A stretch of 64,000 nt of DNA. Origin: Azolla caroliniana (lineage: Eukaryota > Polypodiophyta). The number at the start of each line of letters is the position of its first letter. Within the stretch, counting starts at the first letter, position 1. The DNA lies in contig JBHGNT010000006.1 in assembly GCA_043228905.1 (NCBI GenBank), positions 21,824,001 through 21,888,000 of the forward strand. Direction: 5' to 3'. The position numbers were made by a program, and so were the translations under genes. The notes beneath the pieces were generated by a model. That model worked only from the letters and a program-made list of their open reading frames with translations, was not told the DNA's origin and searched no databases. Positions 48,708 to 59,080 of this stretch are shown here, piece after piece.

Positions 48708-49115
48708 TGTTGAGAGACAAGCTCAACATTTGTGCGTAATACGATGCGTAACTAGTGCGTAGACTGGGTGCGTAAACTCGGTATGCATAACATGGTCGTA
48801 GCGGTGCGTAGACTGCGAGGCCGTTTGACAGATATTCCTCATGAGGAATAGTTTTGGGAGTAAGTGTCGAGGCTCATTTATGAGCAGTCAAGTACTGTCA
48901 GTACTTGTGTCAGCCCGATTGTCAGGGCTTGTATAAAAGTGCTCACTGAGCACATCCTATGTACAGATTGAGTATTATTTTTTGAATTAAGTTCTTGTGC
49001 TTACTCTCTGTCTTTCTGTCTTTCTCGTGCGTACTATGCAAACCCAAGCTTTCCATTAAACCTGCGTCTTATGTTGTTTTGTCTCCTATATTGCTTCCGC
49101 ACGACATTCTTTTCA
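48708..49115 (+). repeat. Copia 5' LTR (plus)
   Basis: Starts TGTTGAGAGACAAGC and ends TTCTTTTCA, immediately followed by a tRNA primer site; 408 bp. TATAAAA lies at 48932-48938. The upstream half has five copies of TGCGTA within 90 bp (48734-48810). The element inserted into the RT of the minus-strand copia. Confidence 0.85.
48932..48938 (+). promoter_or_regulatory. LTR TATA box
   Basis: TATAAAA about 225 bp into the LTR, preceded by a cluster of TGCGTA repeats that might be activator sites. Use is not shown by sequence. Confidence 0.5.
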
Positions 49116-49127
49116 TGGTATCAGAGC
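49116..49127 (+). other. Primer binding site (initiator tRNA-Met)
   Basis: TGGTATCAGAGC, a perfect match to the usual plant copia site, directly adjacent to the LTR end. Confidence 0.95.
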
Positions 49128-49197
49128 GCGAGAGTTGAGAACCTCTGCAACCGACTTTACTTGAAGGGAAAACCAACGAAGAAGAACAACAAAACCG

Positions 49198-49484
49198 ATG
49201 GACAGAGGCATGGCTAGCTCGCTTCCGACGGAGAAGCTCATCAGAAACAACTACGCGTCTTGTTCTTACAAGATGCACCAATACCTGCTCGGACACGATT
49301 ACTGGAGCTATCTCGATGGAGCAAATGACACAGCACCCGATTCGACACACAAAGACTTCCCAGCGTGGGAACAATCGGCGAGCAGAGTGATGTACTGTTT
49401 CGCGTCTTGTGTGGGCGAACAACTATTAAGCTACGTTCGGGATGCAAAAACGCCGAAGGGTACATGGGAAAATCTAAAGAAGAT
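49198..49484 (+). pseudogene. Copia gag, N-terminal half
   Basis: Opens 70 bp after the primer site. Contains NNYASCSYKMHQYLLGHDYW, AWEQSASRVMYCFASC and TPKGTWENLKK, the first half of a UBN2-type gag capsid. The frame is cut by the chromovirus LTR at 49485 and resumes at 56484 with TTARKLQLRQELSNLR. Confidence 0.88.
49480..49484. repeat. Target duplication of the chromovirus (left)
   Basis: AAGAT, repeated at 56479-56483. A 5-bp duplication is the expected size for Ty3/gypsy integration. Confidence 0.92.
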
Positions 49485-49939
49485 TGTTACGGGCATGACC
49501 ATATAATATCCCGTGGTAAGAATTTACCGTAGTATTCTATACACGTGGATAAGTGTGAGGGTTAAATGAGAGTGTAAAGAAGGGGAGGATTACTTTTAAT
49601 CCTCGGGATTGAGACAACCCATTAGGTCAAGTGTGAACTTGCCTGGGGGCCTTGGGTTTCGCTATAAATAAGAGGCCTAGCTACCCTCATTTGATCATCT
49701 TTTGACTATATCGAGACTCTGCTCGTGTGGTGGGTCAACTCTTGTAGCGAGCGCGCCAGCACCAGGTACGACTCGACGCCACGGCGGTGGTATGGGACGC
49801 CGATCGAGGCTCGAGTCCGTCTCGATCCCTTCGCTCGGGGGTGGTCGGGTGGATCGACACCCTTCTTTCTCTTTCTCCTTTCTATCTTTCATTTCTTTAT
49901 CCTTATCTTAAGCTTACTTTAGTACCTAGATCTATAATA
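49485..49939 (+). repeat. Chromovirus 5' LTR
   Basis: Starts TGTTACGGGCATGACC and ends CTATAATA. Its end is TA and not the usual CA; both copies agree and the target duplication fits this boundary. TATAAATA lies at 49663-49670. It differs from the 3' LTR at four sites. Confidence 0.93.
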
Positions 49940-49941
49940 TT

Positions 49942-49951
49942 TGGTATCAGA
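49942..49951 (+). other. Primer binding site (initiator tRNA-Met)
   Basis: TGGTATCAGA two bases after the LTR. The match to the initiator tRNA-Met site stops after ten bases (next TTTG). Confidence 0.85.
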
Positions 49952-51603
49952 TTTGTGTACTAATGTTTCTTTGTTTTTCATTTGTCTTTTGATTGATGCT
50001 GATCGATCGTTGTGCGGTTGGCCTTGATCCAGACAACGATCAACAAAGAACTTCGGTAACTCTTTCCATAATTTTTCTTTCTATTCTCTCTTCTCCCATC
50101 TAATCATGTGTTTAGTTTATATGTAATTTTTTTCATTAAGTCAATGATGTTGTAGTGGTCTTTAATTGATTATCTAAAACGTTTACATATGTGCACGAGG
50201 TCAATACCTCGTTTGACATATTAATAATATGTGATGAGTGTCGTATGCGTACGAGGTTAATACCTCAATTATGTATTACGTTTGCGTATGAGTTTAATAC
50301 CTTGATTTGTTGTAAACGATATGCGTTTGGTCTCGTATGCGTAAGAGGTCAATACCTCCATTGCGTATTACGATGATCTCTTATTTGTGGATGTTTCGTG
50401 TGCGTAGAGGTATATACCTCGATTACGTATCTCGATCACATCATTTGTGGCTATTTACTATAACGATATGTTTAATATAGGCATATGTGGTCACATATAT
50501 AAGTATTTGATCGTATATATGTGATAAGTAAACATATGTGTATATTCGTTATTACGTGATTATATCGAAAGTTGTCATGGTCGGGAAAAGGATGTTGGTG
50601 GCCGTCCTCACATTTTTGTGAGAATGGCGTTGTCACCATCCCTTTTTCAACATTTTTTTATTGTTGATAACCCCGTTGACGACCTCGATTTCGTTACGTA
50701 AAGAAACGCCAATAGCCAAAATGATGTTGAGTACGTAGGGCTTGACCCACTTCAAGTGAGGTCGCTCCAATGACGCACGTATCCAACATCCCTCCCTCGT
50801 TACATGGATACGATGCCACCATGAGCTCGTTCTTACGAGAGGCATTCGTAATGACGTGACCATGTGATGGCCCACGTGAGCCTACAACGAAACAAGGGCT
50901 CATTTGGCTTGACCATTAGGTTGCACTTTGGCGTATGCCATCGTAATTACGAGACTTGAGGTTAGGTAACGTACCAACATAGTTTTGGTAAATGAGGGCG
51001 CAATAAGGACCCTTGACATATATGTTCTTTTAAAAAACCATATATGATCAATTGCCTCGCATATCTCTTATACGCATCAAACATTAAGCATTCGAGAAGC
51101 TTACTTGGTTGGCTTAAGTGTTTAATGTATTTGTTCTCGAGGTCTCGAGTTCAAATATGACCAAGACCATACAACATCCTTGATACATATGACTATAACA
51201 CATGTTTAGACTTAAGGTCTAAGTGCACCTCGGGGTCCTCGTAATAGGACTTAAAGAGCCGAAACCACATATGTGGGCACCGAAACATAGTTTATTATTA
51301 ACATTTTTTTCGTGTATAAACTATTCATGACGCGAACATACATGGTTGAGCCTCGGGGAGCCACCATGAAAAAATCGATATAGAGATCAGGGAAAGACAT
51401 TTATTTGTCACCCCCATGGTTTTTAAAACACCTTTGTGTTACCATAGTAACCTGATCTTGAACCTCATCTCATACGTCTAGAGGGGTATTGACGTGAGAT
51501 AATGATATCGATTAATGCTCGCCCATGATATGTTTACATCCCGACATGATGTTATGACTATATCTCTGACCTTATCCTATTTCTTTTCCAGAAATAATCT
51601 TTA
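49952..51603 (+). other. Chromovirus leader with palindromic repeats
   Basis: A 1.65-kb non-coding leader. Between 50190 and 50425 five units, spaced about 40-60 bp, carry the imperfect palindrome GAGGTNAATACCTC, most of them next to TGCGTA. Further on are CATATGTG-type inverted motifs (50480-50545). The region could hold packaging or translation-control structure. No open frame of note. Confidence 0.6.
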
Positions 51604-54600
51604 ATGGCTCAAATTAACGACCCGATGTCATCCGCTCAAGCGGAAGGAACTCAAGGGAATCCTCCTGGACAAATGTCCACTGAGATGTATTTGGCACAAA
51701 TAACCCAATACCTTAGTTTCACCGCTCAACAGATGACCGAACTTCGGCAATCTCAGAGTGCTCTTGAGGCACGTGTCATTAGTCTACAACGTGAGACTAA
51801 TAGACCTGATGAGCGACAAGGTGAACCATCATTTGTCGTTAAGCCATTTACGGGAGACAAAAAGGAAAGAACCGAAGAAGCAATCTGCACATGGCTAGGA
51901 CGATGGGAGTCTCATTTTGAGCTCTATCCCACGCCAGATAGTACGAAGATTGCATATGTCGGCCGAGAACTCGGGGGTAAGGCTGCCGCCTGGTGGCGTG
52001 GCCTCCGTACTATGGGGAAATTGCCCGATACCTGGACAGATTTTGTCACGATTTTTAAGGGCCAATTTCTGCAACCTCCCTCTCGAACCGAGGCAACACA
52101 AGCTTTAATGAACCTCTCTAGCAGGAAATTTTCCTCGCTAGAAGACTATGTTCACCATGCTAGAACCCAAATCCAAAAATCGGGTCTAGAAGGGGACAAT
52201 TGGTTGATAGCTTGTTTTGTCAATGGCATCCCCAATTCGGACTATCACTGGATGGTGCACGATAAGGATCCAAAATCCTTCGAAGAGGCCGTTGAAATAG
52301 TTCTTCGCTATCAACGCACTTCGAAGAAGGACCATAACAAACCCAACGAAGCGCCCGGGACTAAGCAGTCGCAATTTGTTGGGAAACGCAAGACACCCAA
52401 CGAATTCCTGGATCGCGATTGTAAGCGACAACATCCTTTTTGTGTATTCTGCAAAAAGAAGGGTCATACAAAAGATCAATGTCGAAAGCTCCAACGGAAA
52501 GAGCACGACAACAAAGCTAAAGCTGCAGACCATAAAGGTCAGATTCCTAATGTCCTTCAGGTCTATACACATCATTTAAGTAATTGTCAATGTTCTTTCC
52601 CTCACTATGTATTGGGTCCCAATGATTTACTACGTGCAAACGGGTATATCAATGGATCTCCCGTACAATTTTTATTTGATTCGGGAAGCTCACACAATTT
52701 TGTGAATGATCGTTTGGTTCAGATATGGGGAATCCAACCCACCGTAAGTGATCACACCTACACGGTGCACTTGGCTGATGGAAGAGTACAATACATCAAC
52801 GGGGCGATTCATTCATTAGGAATTTCTATTGATACTTATATAGAGGAAGTAGACTTCCATGTAATGAATCTTTGTACCACCGATGTAATACTGGGTTATC
52901 CCTGGTTTTATAATAAAAACTCTTCTTTATTGATTGATTGGGTTCGTCATTTCATTTCTTTTGTACTGAACGATTGTACGCAGTTTATTCAATGTGTAAA
53001 AAAACAATCCCTCTCGATTGTTTCCTCGTGTCCATCAATATCCGAGTTGTCTTGTTCTACGTTATTTTATTGTGTACTTGATCCGGACATTCACGTTTAC
53101 AATATCGATAATGTCCCGATTCAATTAACATATTTTGAACAACAACAACTTGATGAAATCTTAAATGATTTTCATGATGTTTTTCCAAGTGAACTACCTG
53201 ATGGGTTACCTCCTAAACGTAATATAGACCATCGTATAGATATTGTACCTGGTGTTGCACCAATAAGTATACCTCCGTATCGCTTAAGTCGATCCGAAGA
53301 AGATGAGGTATCTAAGCAACTCAAGGACTATTTACGAATGGGTTATATACGTTATAGTAAATCTCCATGGGGTGCACCAGTTCTCTTGGTTAAAAAGAAA
53401 GAGGGCACATGGCGTATGTGTATTAATTACCGACGCTTGAATAAAGTGACGATCAAGAATTCGTATCCATTGCCCCGGGCTGACGATCTAATTGACCGTC
53501 TCCAGGGAGCTCGGTATTTTACGAAACTTGATCTCCGTACTGGCTACCATCAAATACGAATAAGTGAGGACGATGTTCCTAAAACGGCATTTCGTACGCG
53601 CTATGGCCATTACAAGTTTTTGGTTATGCCTTTTGGTTTGACCAATGCTCCGGCTACTTTTCAACAAGAAATGAATGACATTTTCCGAGAACAACTTGGA
53701 AAATTTGTCGTTATTTTCTTGGATGATATTTTAGTTTATAGCCGTACATTACAAGAACATGCTAGACATGTCCGCTTTGTTTTACAAACATTGCGTGACA
53801 AACAGTTTTATGCGAAGATCTCAAAATGTGAGTTCTTCAAGAAATCAATTACTTATCTAGGACATCTCATAACCGAACGAGGAGTTGAAATTGATCCTTC
53901 TCGCATTGAGAAAATCAAGCTTTGGCCCACTCTTCGGAATATTCGAGAAGTTCGATCATTCCTTGGTTTTGTGGGGTTTTTGCGAAAGTCTCTTCGTAAT
54001 TACTCCCAATTGACGACGCCGTTTACTGATCTTTTAAAAGGTCAAACGCGTAAGTCTACAAAACCTATTGTGTGGAATGCTACACTAGACCTTGCCTTTA
54101 AGGAACTCAAGGACCTGGTTTGCAAGGCTCCTTCACTTCTTTTACCCGATCCTTCAAAACCTTTTGAGGTTGAAACCGATGCAAGCGATTATGCTATAGG
54201 TGTTGTCTTGTATCAAGATGGTAAACCAATAGCATTCGAGAGTAAGAAACTTGATTCTGCTCAATGTCGGTATACCGTTCAAGAAAAGGAATTATTTGCA
54301 GTTATACATGCGCTCAAAACATGGCGCCATTATCTTTATGGAAATCACTTTGTGGTAACTACGGACCACGAGCCCTTGAAATATTTTTGTGACCAACAAG
54401 ACCTGAAAGGTCGTAAGGCACGATGCGCTGATCTCATCCAGGACTTTGATTTTTCCATACGATATCGTAAAGGTTCCATGAATACTGTCGCTGATGCACT
54501 AAGTCGCATCCGTGAAGTTAACATGCTTAGCTTCACTGCAATATCATCAGATCTTTATGATCACCTTCGAGGAAAGTATCCTGATGACAGTTATTTCGCA

Positions 54601-54744
54601 AAATACTGGGCAAGAGTTGAGTCTGGAACAGACACCACCACATCCTCGAAGGAATACTTCCACATTGCTAACGGTTTGCTCTACCGTAATGGGAAGGTTT
54701 GTGTTCTAGATTTACCCGAGGTCAAAAAGAGGATTCTTTTTTAA
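51604..54744 (+). CDS. Chromovirus gag-pol, through RNase H
   Basis: A 1,046-codon frame. Capsid-type gag occupies about residues 75-240 ([34 protein letters not shown]), with a CCHC knuckle at 280-293 ([14 protein letters not shown]) and an aspartic protease at 355-370 ([13 protein letters not shown]359-S-G). Reverse transcriptase spans about 560-760, with [32 protein letters not shown] and the catalytic FLDDILVYS at 705; Phe replaces the more common Tyr. RNase H follows at about 850-960 ([20 protein letters not shown]). Gag and pol are one frame with no shift. The frame ends at a TAA just before the integrase zinc-binding region, where related elements read on. Alternatives to simple inactivation are readthrough or a recent mutation. 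Confidence 0.94.
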   Translation: MAQINDPMSSAQAEGTQGNPPGQMSTEMYLAQITQYLSFTAQQMTELRQSQSALEARVISLQRETNRPDERQGEPSFVVKPFTGDKKERTEEAICTWLGRWESHFELYPTPDSTKIAYVGRELGGKAAAWWRGLRTMGKLPDTWTDFVTIFKGQFLQPPSRTEATQALMNLSSRKFSSLEDYVHHARTQIQKSGLEGDNWLIACFVNGIPNSDYHWMVHDKDPKSFEEAVEIVLRYQRTSKKDHNKPNEAPGTKQSQFVGKRKTPNEFLDRDCKRQHPFCVFCKKKGHTKDQCRKLQRKEHDNKAKAADHKGQIPNVLQVYTHHLSNCQCSFPHYVLGPNDLLRANGYINGSPVQFLFDSGSSHNFVNDRLVQIWGIQPTVSDHTYTVHLADGRVQYINGAIHSLGISIDTYIEEVDFHVMNLCTTDVILGYPWFYNKNSSLLIDWVRHFISFVLNDCTQFIQCVKKQSLSIVSSCPSISELSCSTLFYCVLDPDIHVYNIDNVPIQLTYFEQQQLDEILNDFHDVFPSELPDGLPPKRNIDHRIDIVPGVAPISIPPYRLSRSEEDEVSKQLKDYLRMGYIRYSKSPWGAPVLLVKKKEGTWRMCINYRRLNKVTIKNSYPLPRADDLIDRLQGARYFTKLDLRTGYHQIRISEDDVPKTAFRTRYGHYKFLVMPFGLTNAPATFQQEMNDIFREQLGKFVVIFLDDILVYSRTLQEHARHVRFVLQTLRDKQFYAKISKCEFFKKSITYLGHLITERGVEIDPSRIEKIKLWPTLRNIREVRSFLGFVGFLRKSLRNYSQLTTPFTDLLKGQTRKSTKPIVWNATLDLAFKELKDLVCKAPSLLLPDPSKPFEVETDASDYAIGVVLYQDGKPIAFESKKLDSAQCRYTVQEKELFAVIHALKTWRHYLYGNHFVVTTDHEPLKYFCDQQDLKGRKARCADLIQDFDFSIRYRKGSMNTVADALSRIREVNMLSFTAISSDLYDHLRGKYPDDSYFAKYWARVESGTDTTTSSKEYFHIANGLLYRNGKVCVLDLPEVKKRILF
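54742..54744 (+). other. In-frame stop between RNase H and integrase
   Basis: TAA in the gag-pol frame. The codons that follow immediately (CHDAPSAGHPGIHRT) are normal chromovirus integrase zinc-domain sequence, and the frame stays open for a further 430 codons. A single base change can explain it. Confidence 0.9.
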
Positions 54745-56037
54745 TGCCATGATGCACCCTCAGCAGGGCACCCTGGAATACATCGTACACTCGTTCTCAT
54801 CTCCACTCAATTTTATTGGCCTAAGATGCGTCCTGACATACATAGCTATGTGACTAAATGTCACCAGTGTCAGGTTAACAAAGCCGAGCGACTTAAAGCC
54901 GCAGGACTTTTACATCCCCTGGACATTCCCAATAATAAGTGGGAAAGTATATCCATGGATTTTATTGTTAGCCTTCCTCGCACCCAAAAAGGTCATGATG
55001 CCATCTGGGTTGTCGTTGATCGACTAACTAAAATGGCCAGATTTATTGCTACTAAAACCACGGTAATAGCTCCTGAATTGGCTTACCAATTCGTTGACGA
55101 ATTGTTTCGTTTTTATGGGTTACCGATGGATATCGTGAGTGATCGAGATCCAAAGTTTACTAGTGACTTCTGGACACAAGTCTTTAAGAAGTTAGAAACT
55201 ACGTTGAGCATGAGCTCCACGGATCATCCTCAATCCGATGGACAAACAGAACGAGTAAATCAAATTATTGAGGACATGCTTCGAGCATACGTTGGTGCAA
55301 AACCAACAAAATGGGAACGTTATCTCCCAATTTTGGAGTTTGCTTATAACAGCTCCAAGCATACGTCGACGGGATATAGTCCTTTTATGTTGATGTATGG
55401 TTTTCAGCCACGAGCCCCGATTGATGTTACTATACATCATGATGAGTTGCGAAGTACGCAAAACTTTCTTCGGGATATGCAAGATATGTTGCATATTGCA
55501 CGAGATAATATAAAAACAGCTCAAGATAGAGCGCGTTTTTATGCCGATCATCATAGGCAACCTCGTGTATTCAACCCTGGACAGAAGGTATTTTTACGTG
55601 TACCTCACAATTCTAAGACATTGTCTACAGGTAAGTGCGCTAAGTTAGCCCCACGGTTTTGTGGACCTTTTACAGTCCTCAAACGAATTGGGTCATCAGC
55701 CTATCGTCTCGCTCTTCCCGATGGTGTCGGAATTCATCCAGTCTTTCATGTGAGTCGTCTAAAAGAACTTCTAGGTTCTGGCGACAATACAGTTACGACT
55801 GAAACTCTGGTTACTTCTGAAGAATTATCTTCTAAACCACATGTACCAGAAAGAATTCTCGATGTTAAAACAAAAAAATTACGTACTAAAGAAATCCGAG
55901 AATTCAAAATAAAATGGATGGATAAATCAATAAAAGATGCCACATGGGAACGCGAAAATACTCTTAGAACTAACTTCCCTAACTTTCCATTGCAAGAGTG
56001 CAATGTTTTAAAGAGGGGGAGTATGTTACGGGCATGA
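54745..56037 (+). CDS. Chromovirus integrase and chromodomain
   Basis: The second open part of pol; the first ATG is at 54826, but the domain begins at the stop. The zinc-binding HHCC domain ends in KCHQC. The catalytic triad, numbered from the ATG, is D45 (SMDFIVSLP), D106 (VSDRDPKF) and E142 (DGQTERVNQ), with 35 residues between the last two as in D,D35E integrases. Then come a GPFTVLKRIGSSAYRLALP module near 280-300 and a C-terminal chromodomain-like stretch (VPERILDVKTKK, FKIKWM, DATWERE, about 340-378). Such domains direct integration to particular chromatin in chromoviruses. As annotated it lacks an own start for the zinc domain, so it depends on readthrough or on other copies. Confidence 0.92.
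   Translation, partial: CHDAPSAGHPGIHRTLVLISTQFYWPKMRPDIHSYVTKCHQCQVNKAERLKAAGLLHPLDIPNNKWESISMDFIVSLPRTQKGHDAIWVVVDRLTKMARFIATKTTVIAPELAYQFVDELFRFYGLPMDIVSDRDPKFTSDFWTQVFKKLETTLSMSSTDHPQSDGQTERVNQIIEDMLRAYVGAKPTKWERYLPILEFAYNSSKHTSTGYSPFMLMYGFQPRAPIDVTIHHDELRSTQNFLRDMQDMLHIARDNIKTAQDRARFYADHHRQPRVFNPGQKVFLRVPHNSKTLSTGKCAKLAPRFCGPFTVLKRIGSSAYRLALPDGVGIHPVFHVSRLKELLGSGDNTVTTETLVTSEELSSKPHVPERILDVKTKKLRTKEIREFKIKWMDKSIKDATWERENTLRTNFPNFPLQECNVLKRGSMLRA
56010..56020 (+). other. Chromovirus polypurine tract
   Basis: AAAGAGGGGGA three bases before the 3' LTR, the plus-strand primer site. Confidence 0.9.
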
Positions 56038-56478
56038 CCATATAATATCCCATGGTAAGAATTTACCGTAGTATTCTATACACGTGGATAAGTGTGAGGG
56101 TTAAATGAGAGTGTAAAGAAGGGGAGGATTACTTTTAATCCTCGGGATTGAGACAACCCATTAGGTCAAGTGTGAACTTGCCTGGGGGCCTTGGGTTTCG
56201 CTATAAATAAGAGGCCTAGCTACCCTCATTTGATCATCTTTTGACTACATCGAGACTCTGCTCGTGTGGTGGGTCAACTCTTGTAGCGAGCGCGCCAGCA
56301 CCAGGTACGACTCGACGCTACGGCGGTGGTATGGGACGCCGATCGAGGCTCGAGTCCGTCTCGATCCCTTCGCTCGGGGGTGGTCGGGTGGATCGGCACC
56401 CTTCTTTCTCTTTCTCCTTTCTATCTTTCATTTCTTTATCCTTATCTTAAGCTTACTTTAGTACCTAGATCTATAATA
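56024..56478 (+). repeat. Chromovirus 3' LTR
   Basis: 455 bp, same length as the 5' LTR. Differences at 5'/3': G/A, T/C, C/T and A/G, all transitions, under 1 per cent. It is followed by AAGAT (56479-56483). Confidence 0.95.
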
Positions 56479-56483
56479 AAGAT

Positions 56484-57148
56484 CTTCGCCGCGAGCACCA
56501 CAGCTAGGAAGCTTCAACTCCGACAAGAGTTGAGCAACCTACGACAACGCGATTTGTCAGTGGCTGACTATACCTCGAAGATCAAGGACATATGCGACTC
56601 CTTAGCCTCCATCGATGTGAACATTGAGGAAAGCGAGATGGTCCAAGTCTGTCTTGGGGGTTTGGCGTCAAAGTTCGGAGCGTTCCGAACTACTGTGTGT
56701 ACCCGGGAGAATACGCCGTCGTTTTTCGACTTACAGTCGATGCTCCTTATAGAGGAGAACCACGCGGGTGCGTCGACAAGCACGCATGCCGACAACAAGA
56801 TGATGTACACGGAGGGAGAGAGGCCCCGTGGTCATGGCGAACGAGGCGAGTTGGTACGCAATGGAGGCGGCTGACGGGATCAAGGAAGAAGGCACCGAAG
56901 TGATGACGACAGCAACTCCGGACCCTCCGGAAACAGGGGGAGTCGAGGCGACGAGAACCGGCAAGGGAAATCCGTCTTGGAATGCTGGTACTGTGGCAAG
57001 AAAGGCCAGAGGGAGAGCGAGTGCTGGAAAAAGCGCGGCGAGTCGGAAAGGACTGGTTCCAAATCTAGTTCCGGACATACCGACAAAGGAAACCGGCAGC
57101 GTCGCACTACGCCGAAGGATCCGGAAAAGCCGGAAAAGGGTCAGTCTT
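56484..57148 (+). pseudogene. Copia gag, C-terminal half and zinc knuckle
   Basis: Resumes the copia gag interrupted at 49484. RQRDLSVADYTSKIKDICDSL and EMVQVCLGGLASKFGAF are typical UBN2 sequence. After an in-frame TGA at 56872 the same frame continues to a zinc knuckle, CWYCGKKGQRESEC, in which the histidine is replaced by glutamine. The frame then ends before the protease, which lies in another frame. Confidence 0.82.
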
Positions 57149-57149
57149 C

Positions 57150-57588
57150 ATGACGAGACACGAAGCAAACTCAATGAAGAAGATCACCCCGAAGTCGGAG
57201 GAGGTATGGTACGTCGACTTCGGCGCGTCAAACCACATGACATGCCACGAGGAGTGGTTCTCATACCTTGAGAAACCGACGCAACCAGGAGTAGTCACAA
57301 CTGGAGACGACACTCCGCATCCGATCGCGAATGTCGGTGAAGTTCCCTTGAGCCATGTCGGGCAGAAAGGGAAACTTATGAACGTGTTACACGTCCCGAC
57401 CATCATGAAGAATCTGGTGTCGGTCTGGCAGATCGTCGACCAAGGGATGCATGTTCGGTTTACACACCTCGGGTGCTTCATTGAGGAAGAAGGTCGTATT
57501 ATTGCGCAAGGGCGCAGAGATGGGAGGATGTTCATCCTCGACTCTACTGACAGTGGCACCACAATGTTTGTGAAGGGACAAAAAGTCG
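57150..57588 (+). pseudogene. Copia protease and start of pre-integrase
   Basis: Contains VWYVDFGASNHMTCHEEWF. The active-site D-S/T-G-A reads D-F-G-A, so the catalytic serine/threonine next to the aspartate is lost. NVLHVPTIMKNLVSVWQI and FILDSTDS follow, the usual spacer before the pre-integrase domain. The frame is cut at 57588 by the solo LTR. Confidence 0.85.
57584..57588. repeat. Target duplication of the solo LTR (left)
   Basis: AGTCG, repeated at 58140-58144 on the other side of the LTR. Confidence 0.9.
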
Positions 57589-58139
57589 TGTTGTAGGTTT
57601 TAGGGTTAGGGTTAATGGTAATGATGATCATCGATGACGAAGATAGAAATGGTGGAATAGTGAAGATGGTGGAGAGAATGATGGTGAGAGAGATTGAGAT
57701 GAAGATATTGAGAATCATTGAGAAGCATTGTGGGGTAAGGATGACATTGATGAGCATTGTGGGTGGGGGGTGGTGCCTAGAATGACTCCACCCCCCTCCC
57801 AAGGGGGTTCAACGTTAAGGGGAGAGAGAAGAAGAGAGATGACAAGAGAGAGAGAGATTGAGAGAGAAAAATGTTCATTCATCTTTCATTCATTCCCCAT
57901 AAGGGGTTAAATAGTACAAGAGGGGGTAGATACATAGGGGTGTAAGCCCCCTCGAGCATTCATACTGGACACTCACTCACACCTCCTCGTATCCATCCAC
58001 ATGCACACACGTGTGCATGTGTTCACATACGTATAGACTCACAACTATATTTATACCCCCTACACATACACAACATCATGATAACATTCGACCCTCGCTC
58101 ATCACACTTGACTCTCCGTACATCTCGTACGGGGTAACA
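57589..58139 (+). repeat. Solo LTR, family X
   Basis: A 551-bp sequence starting TGTTGTAGGTTTTAGGG and ending GGGGTAACA, with matching 5-bp duplications and no internal region, so it is the product of LTR-LTR recombination. Features: CCACCCCCCTCCCAAGGGGG near 57788, a GAGA-rich run, a CACATGCACA/TGTGCATGTG hairpin (57999-58022) and a CCGTAC/GTACGG hairpin near the end (58117-58133). The copy at 62737-63455 is the same family. TG...CA ends and orientation are taken as plus. Confidence 0.88.
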
Positions 58140-58144
58140 AGTCG

Positions 58145-58230
58145 AATCAGACATCGACTTATGGTACAAGCGGATAGGCCACGTCAACTACCAGCGGCTT
58201 CAAGACCTGCAATCGAAACAAGTTGTGTTC
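58145..58230 (+). pseudogene. Copia pre-integrase domain fragment
   Basis: Resumes after the solo LTR: IDLWYKRIGHVNYQRL and LQSKQVVF, a clear GAG pre-integrase motif. It is cut after VVF by the DNA transposon and continues at 62152 with GLPKFSGRKAQICEACQLG. Confidence 0.88.
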
Positions 58231-58267
58231 AACACCGGGACATTTGAAACAGGTAATATGTCGCATT
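58231..58267 (+). repeat. Left terminal inverted repeat
   Basis: 37 bp, beginning AACACCGGGACATTTGAAAC. Its complement forms the right end with one mismatch (position 10). Confidence 0.85.
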
Positions 58268-59080
58268 TTGAGAACTGTCCATCAAAAAATGACACAAATT
58301 AGGGTGATTCACAAAAAGGGGTGCCGCATGCGTAAAGGAATTTTAACAATGACCCAAAAATATATTGATTTTTAACATGTACGGAAATTTAGGTGTTCAA
58401 AAAAATGCCTAAATAATGGACATGCCAAACTTACAAATGAATGTCCAAAATGACTAACCCCAATATTTATAGAAATTCTGAATCCAAATCTTGATGTGCA
58501 ATACAATATTTATAGTTAACGTATCAGGACAATCATTTTTCAAGTTTATGTCATCATCTTCATACCCATTAGATGAACTAGTACGAGTTTATGAGGTCTC
58601 ATCCTCATCATCAATGGCAACTAATGCATTGTGTTGATCCAATTGCAATCCAACCTCATCGAGTTTATGAGTCATGCTTCTTGTTTGTCTTTGTGTTGTG
58701 TCTAAAGCCACATTCCAGATCCTCTTTTAGTATCTTCATTGTGGTCTGTCACAGATAACTTGTTTTGGTCAAAGATAAGTCATACACTAATATATAAACA
58801 TTATCCAATGTAAGAGTAGATGTGCTTGATGCATCTTTCCTCCTCACTTTTTGGTTATGATATTTTATTATAGACTTTCCATTTACAAGATTAGATTATG
58901 TGAGAGAAGCTTTCTACCAAAATCATTAGAATCTAAAAAATGTCTTAAAGATGTTTTCCATTTTTCTTAGATTCTCATAGTAAGCCTTTGATGTCGTATA
59001 GAAATCCGATTCATTCCATCTAGATTTGATGCAACATTTCGAATTTTACTCTATACATCTAGAATTGGATATAATGCATC
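58268..59080. other. TIR element, left subterminal part
   Basis: About 0.8 kb without a gene. On the minus strand, 58660-58590 reads as an acidic coding-like stretch (LDQHNALVAIDDEDE) that may be the eroded end of an ancestral gene. No known domain. Confidence 0.4.

Larger units (their letters stand above)
49485..56478 (+). mobile_element. Ty3/gypsy chromovirus, nearly complete
   Basis: A 6,994-bp element with two 455-bp LTRs, primer site, gag-pol frame, chromodomain, purine tract and 5-bp target duplication. The LTRs differ at four positions, all transitions. The single visible defect in pol is one in-frame TAA between RNase H and integrase. The 1.66-kb leader between primer site and gag is long for this group. 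The chromodomain-like C-terminus places it among chromoviruses; the clade cannot be fixed by eye. It may still move with help from related copies. Confidence 0.93.

Noticed and set aside
49702-49911. 69-codon frame repeated in both chromovirus LTRs
   Set aside because: It is present twice only because the LTRs are duplicates. No LTR-encoded protein is known for this group.
57594-57612. Telomere-like TTTAGGGTTAGGG at the family X LTR start
   Set aside because: Only two units, part of the LTR and present in the other LTR copy. Not an interstitial telomere. The CCCTAAA pair near 30670-30690 is likewise too short.
57107-57802. 231-codon minus-strand frame
   Set aside because: It runs antisense across copia protease and a solo LTR that are separate insertions, so it cannot be one gene.
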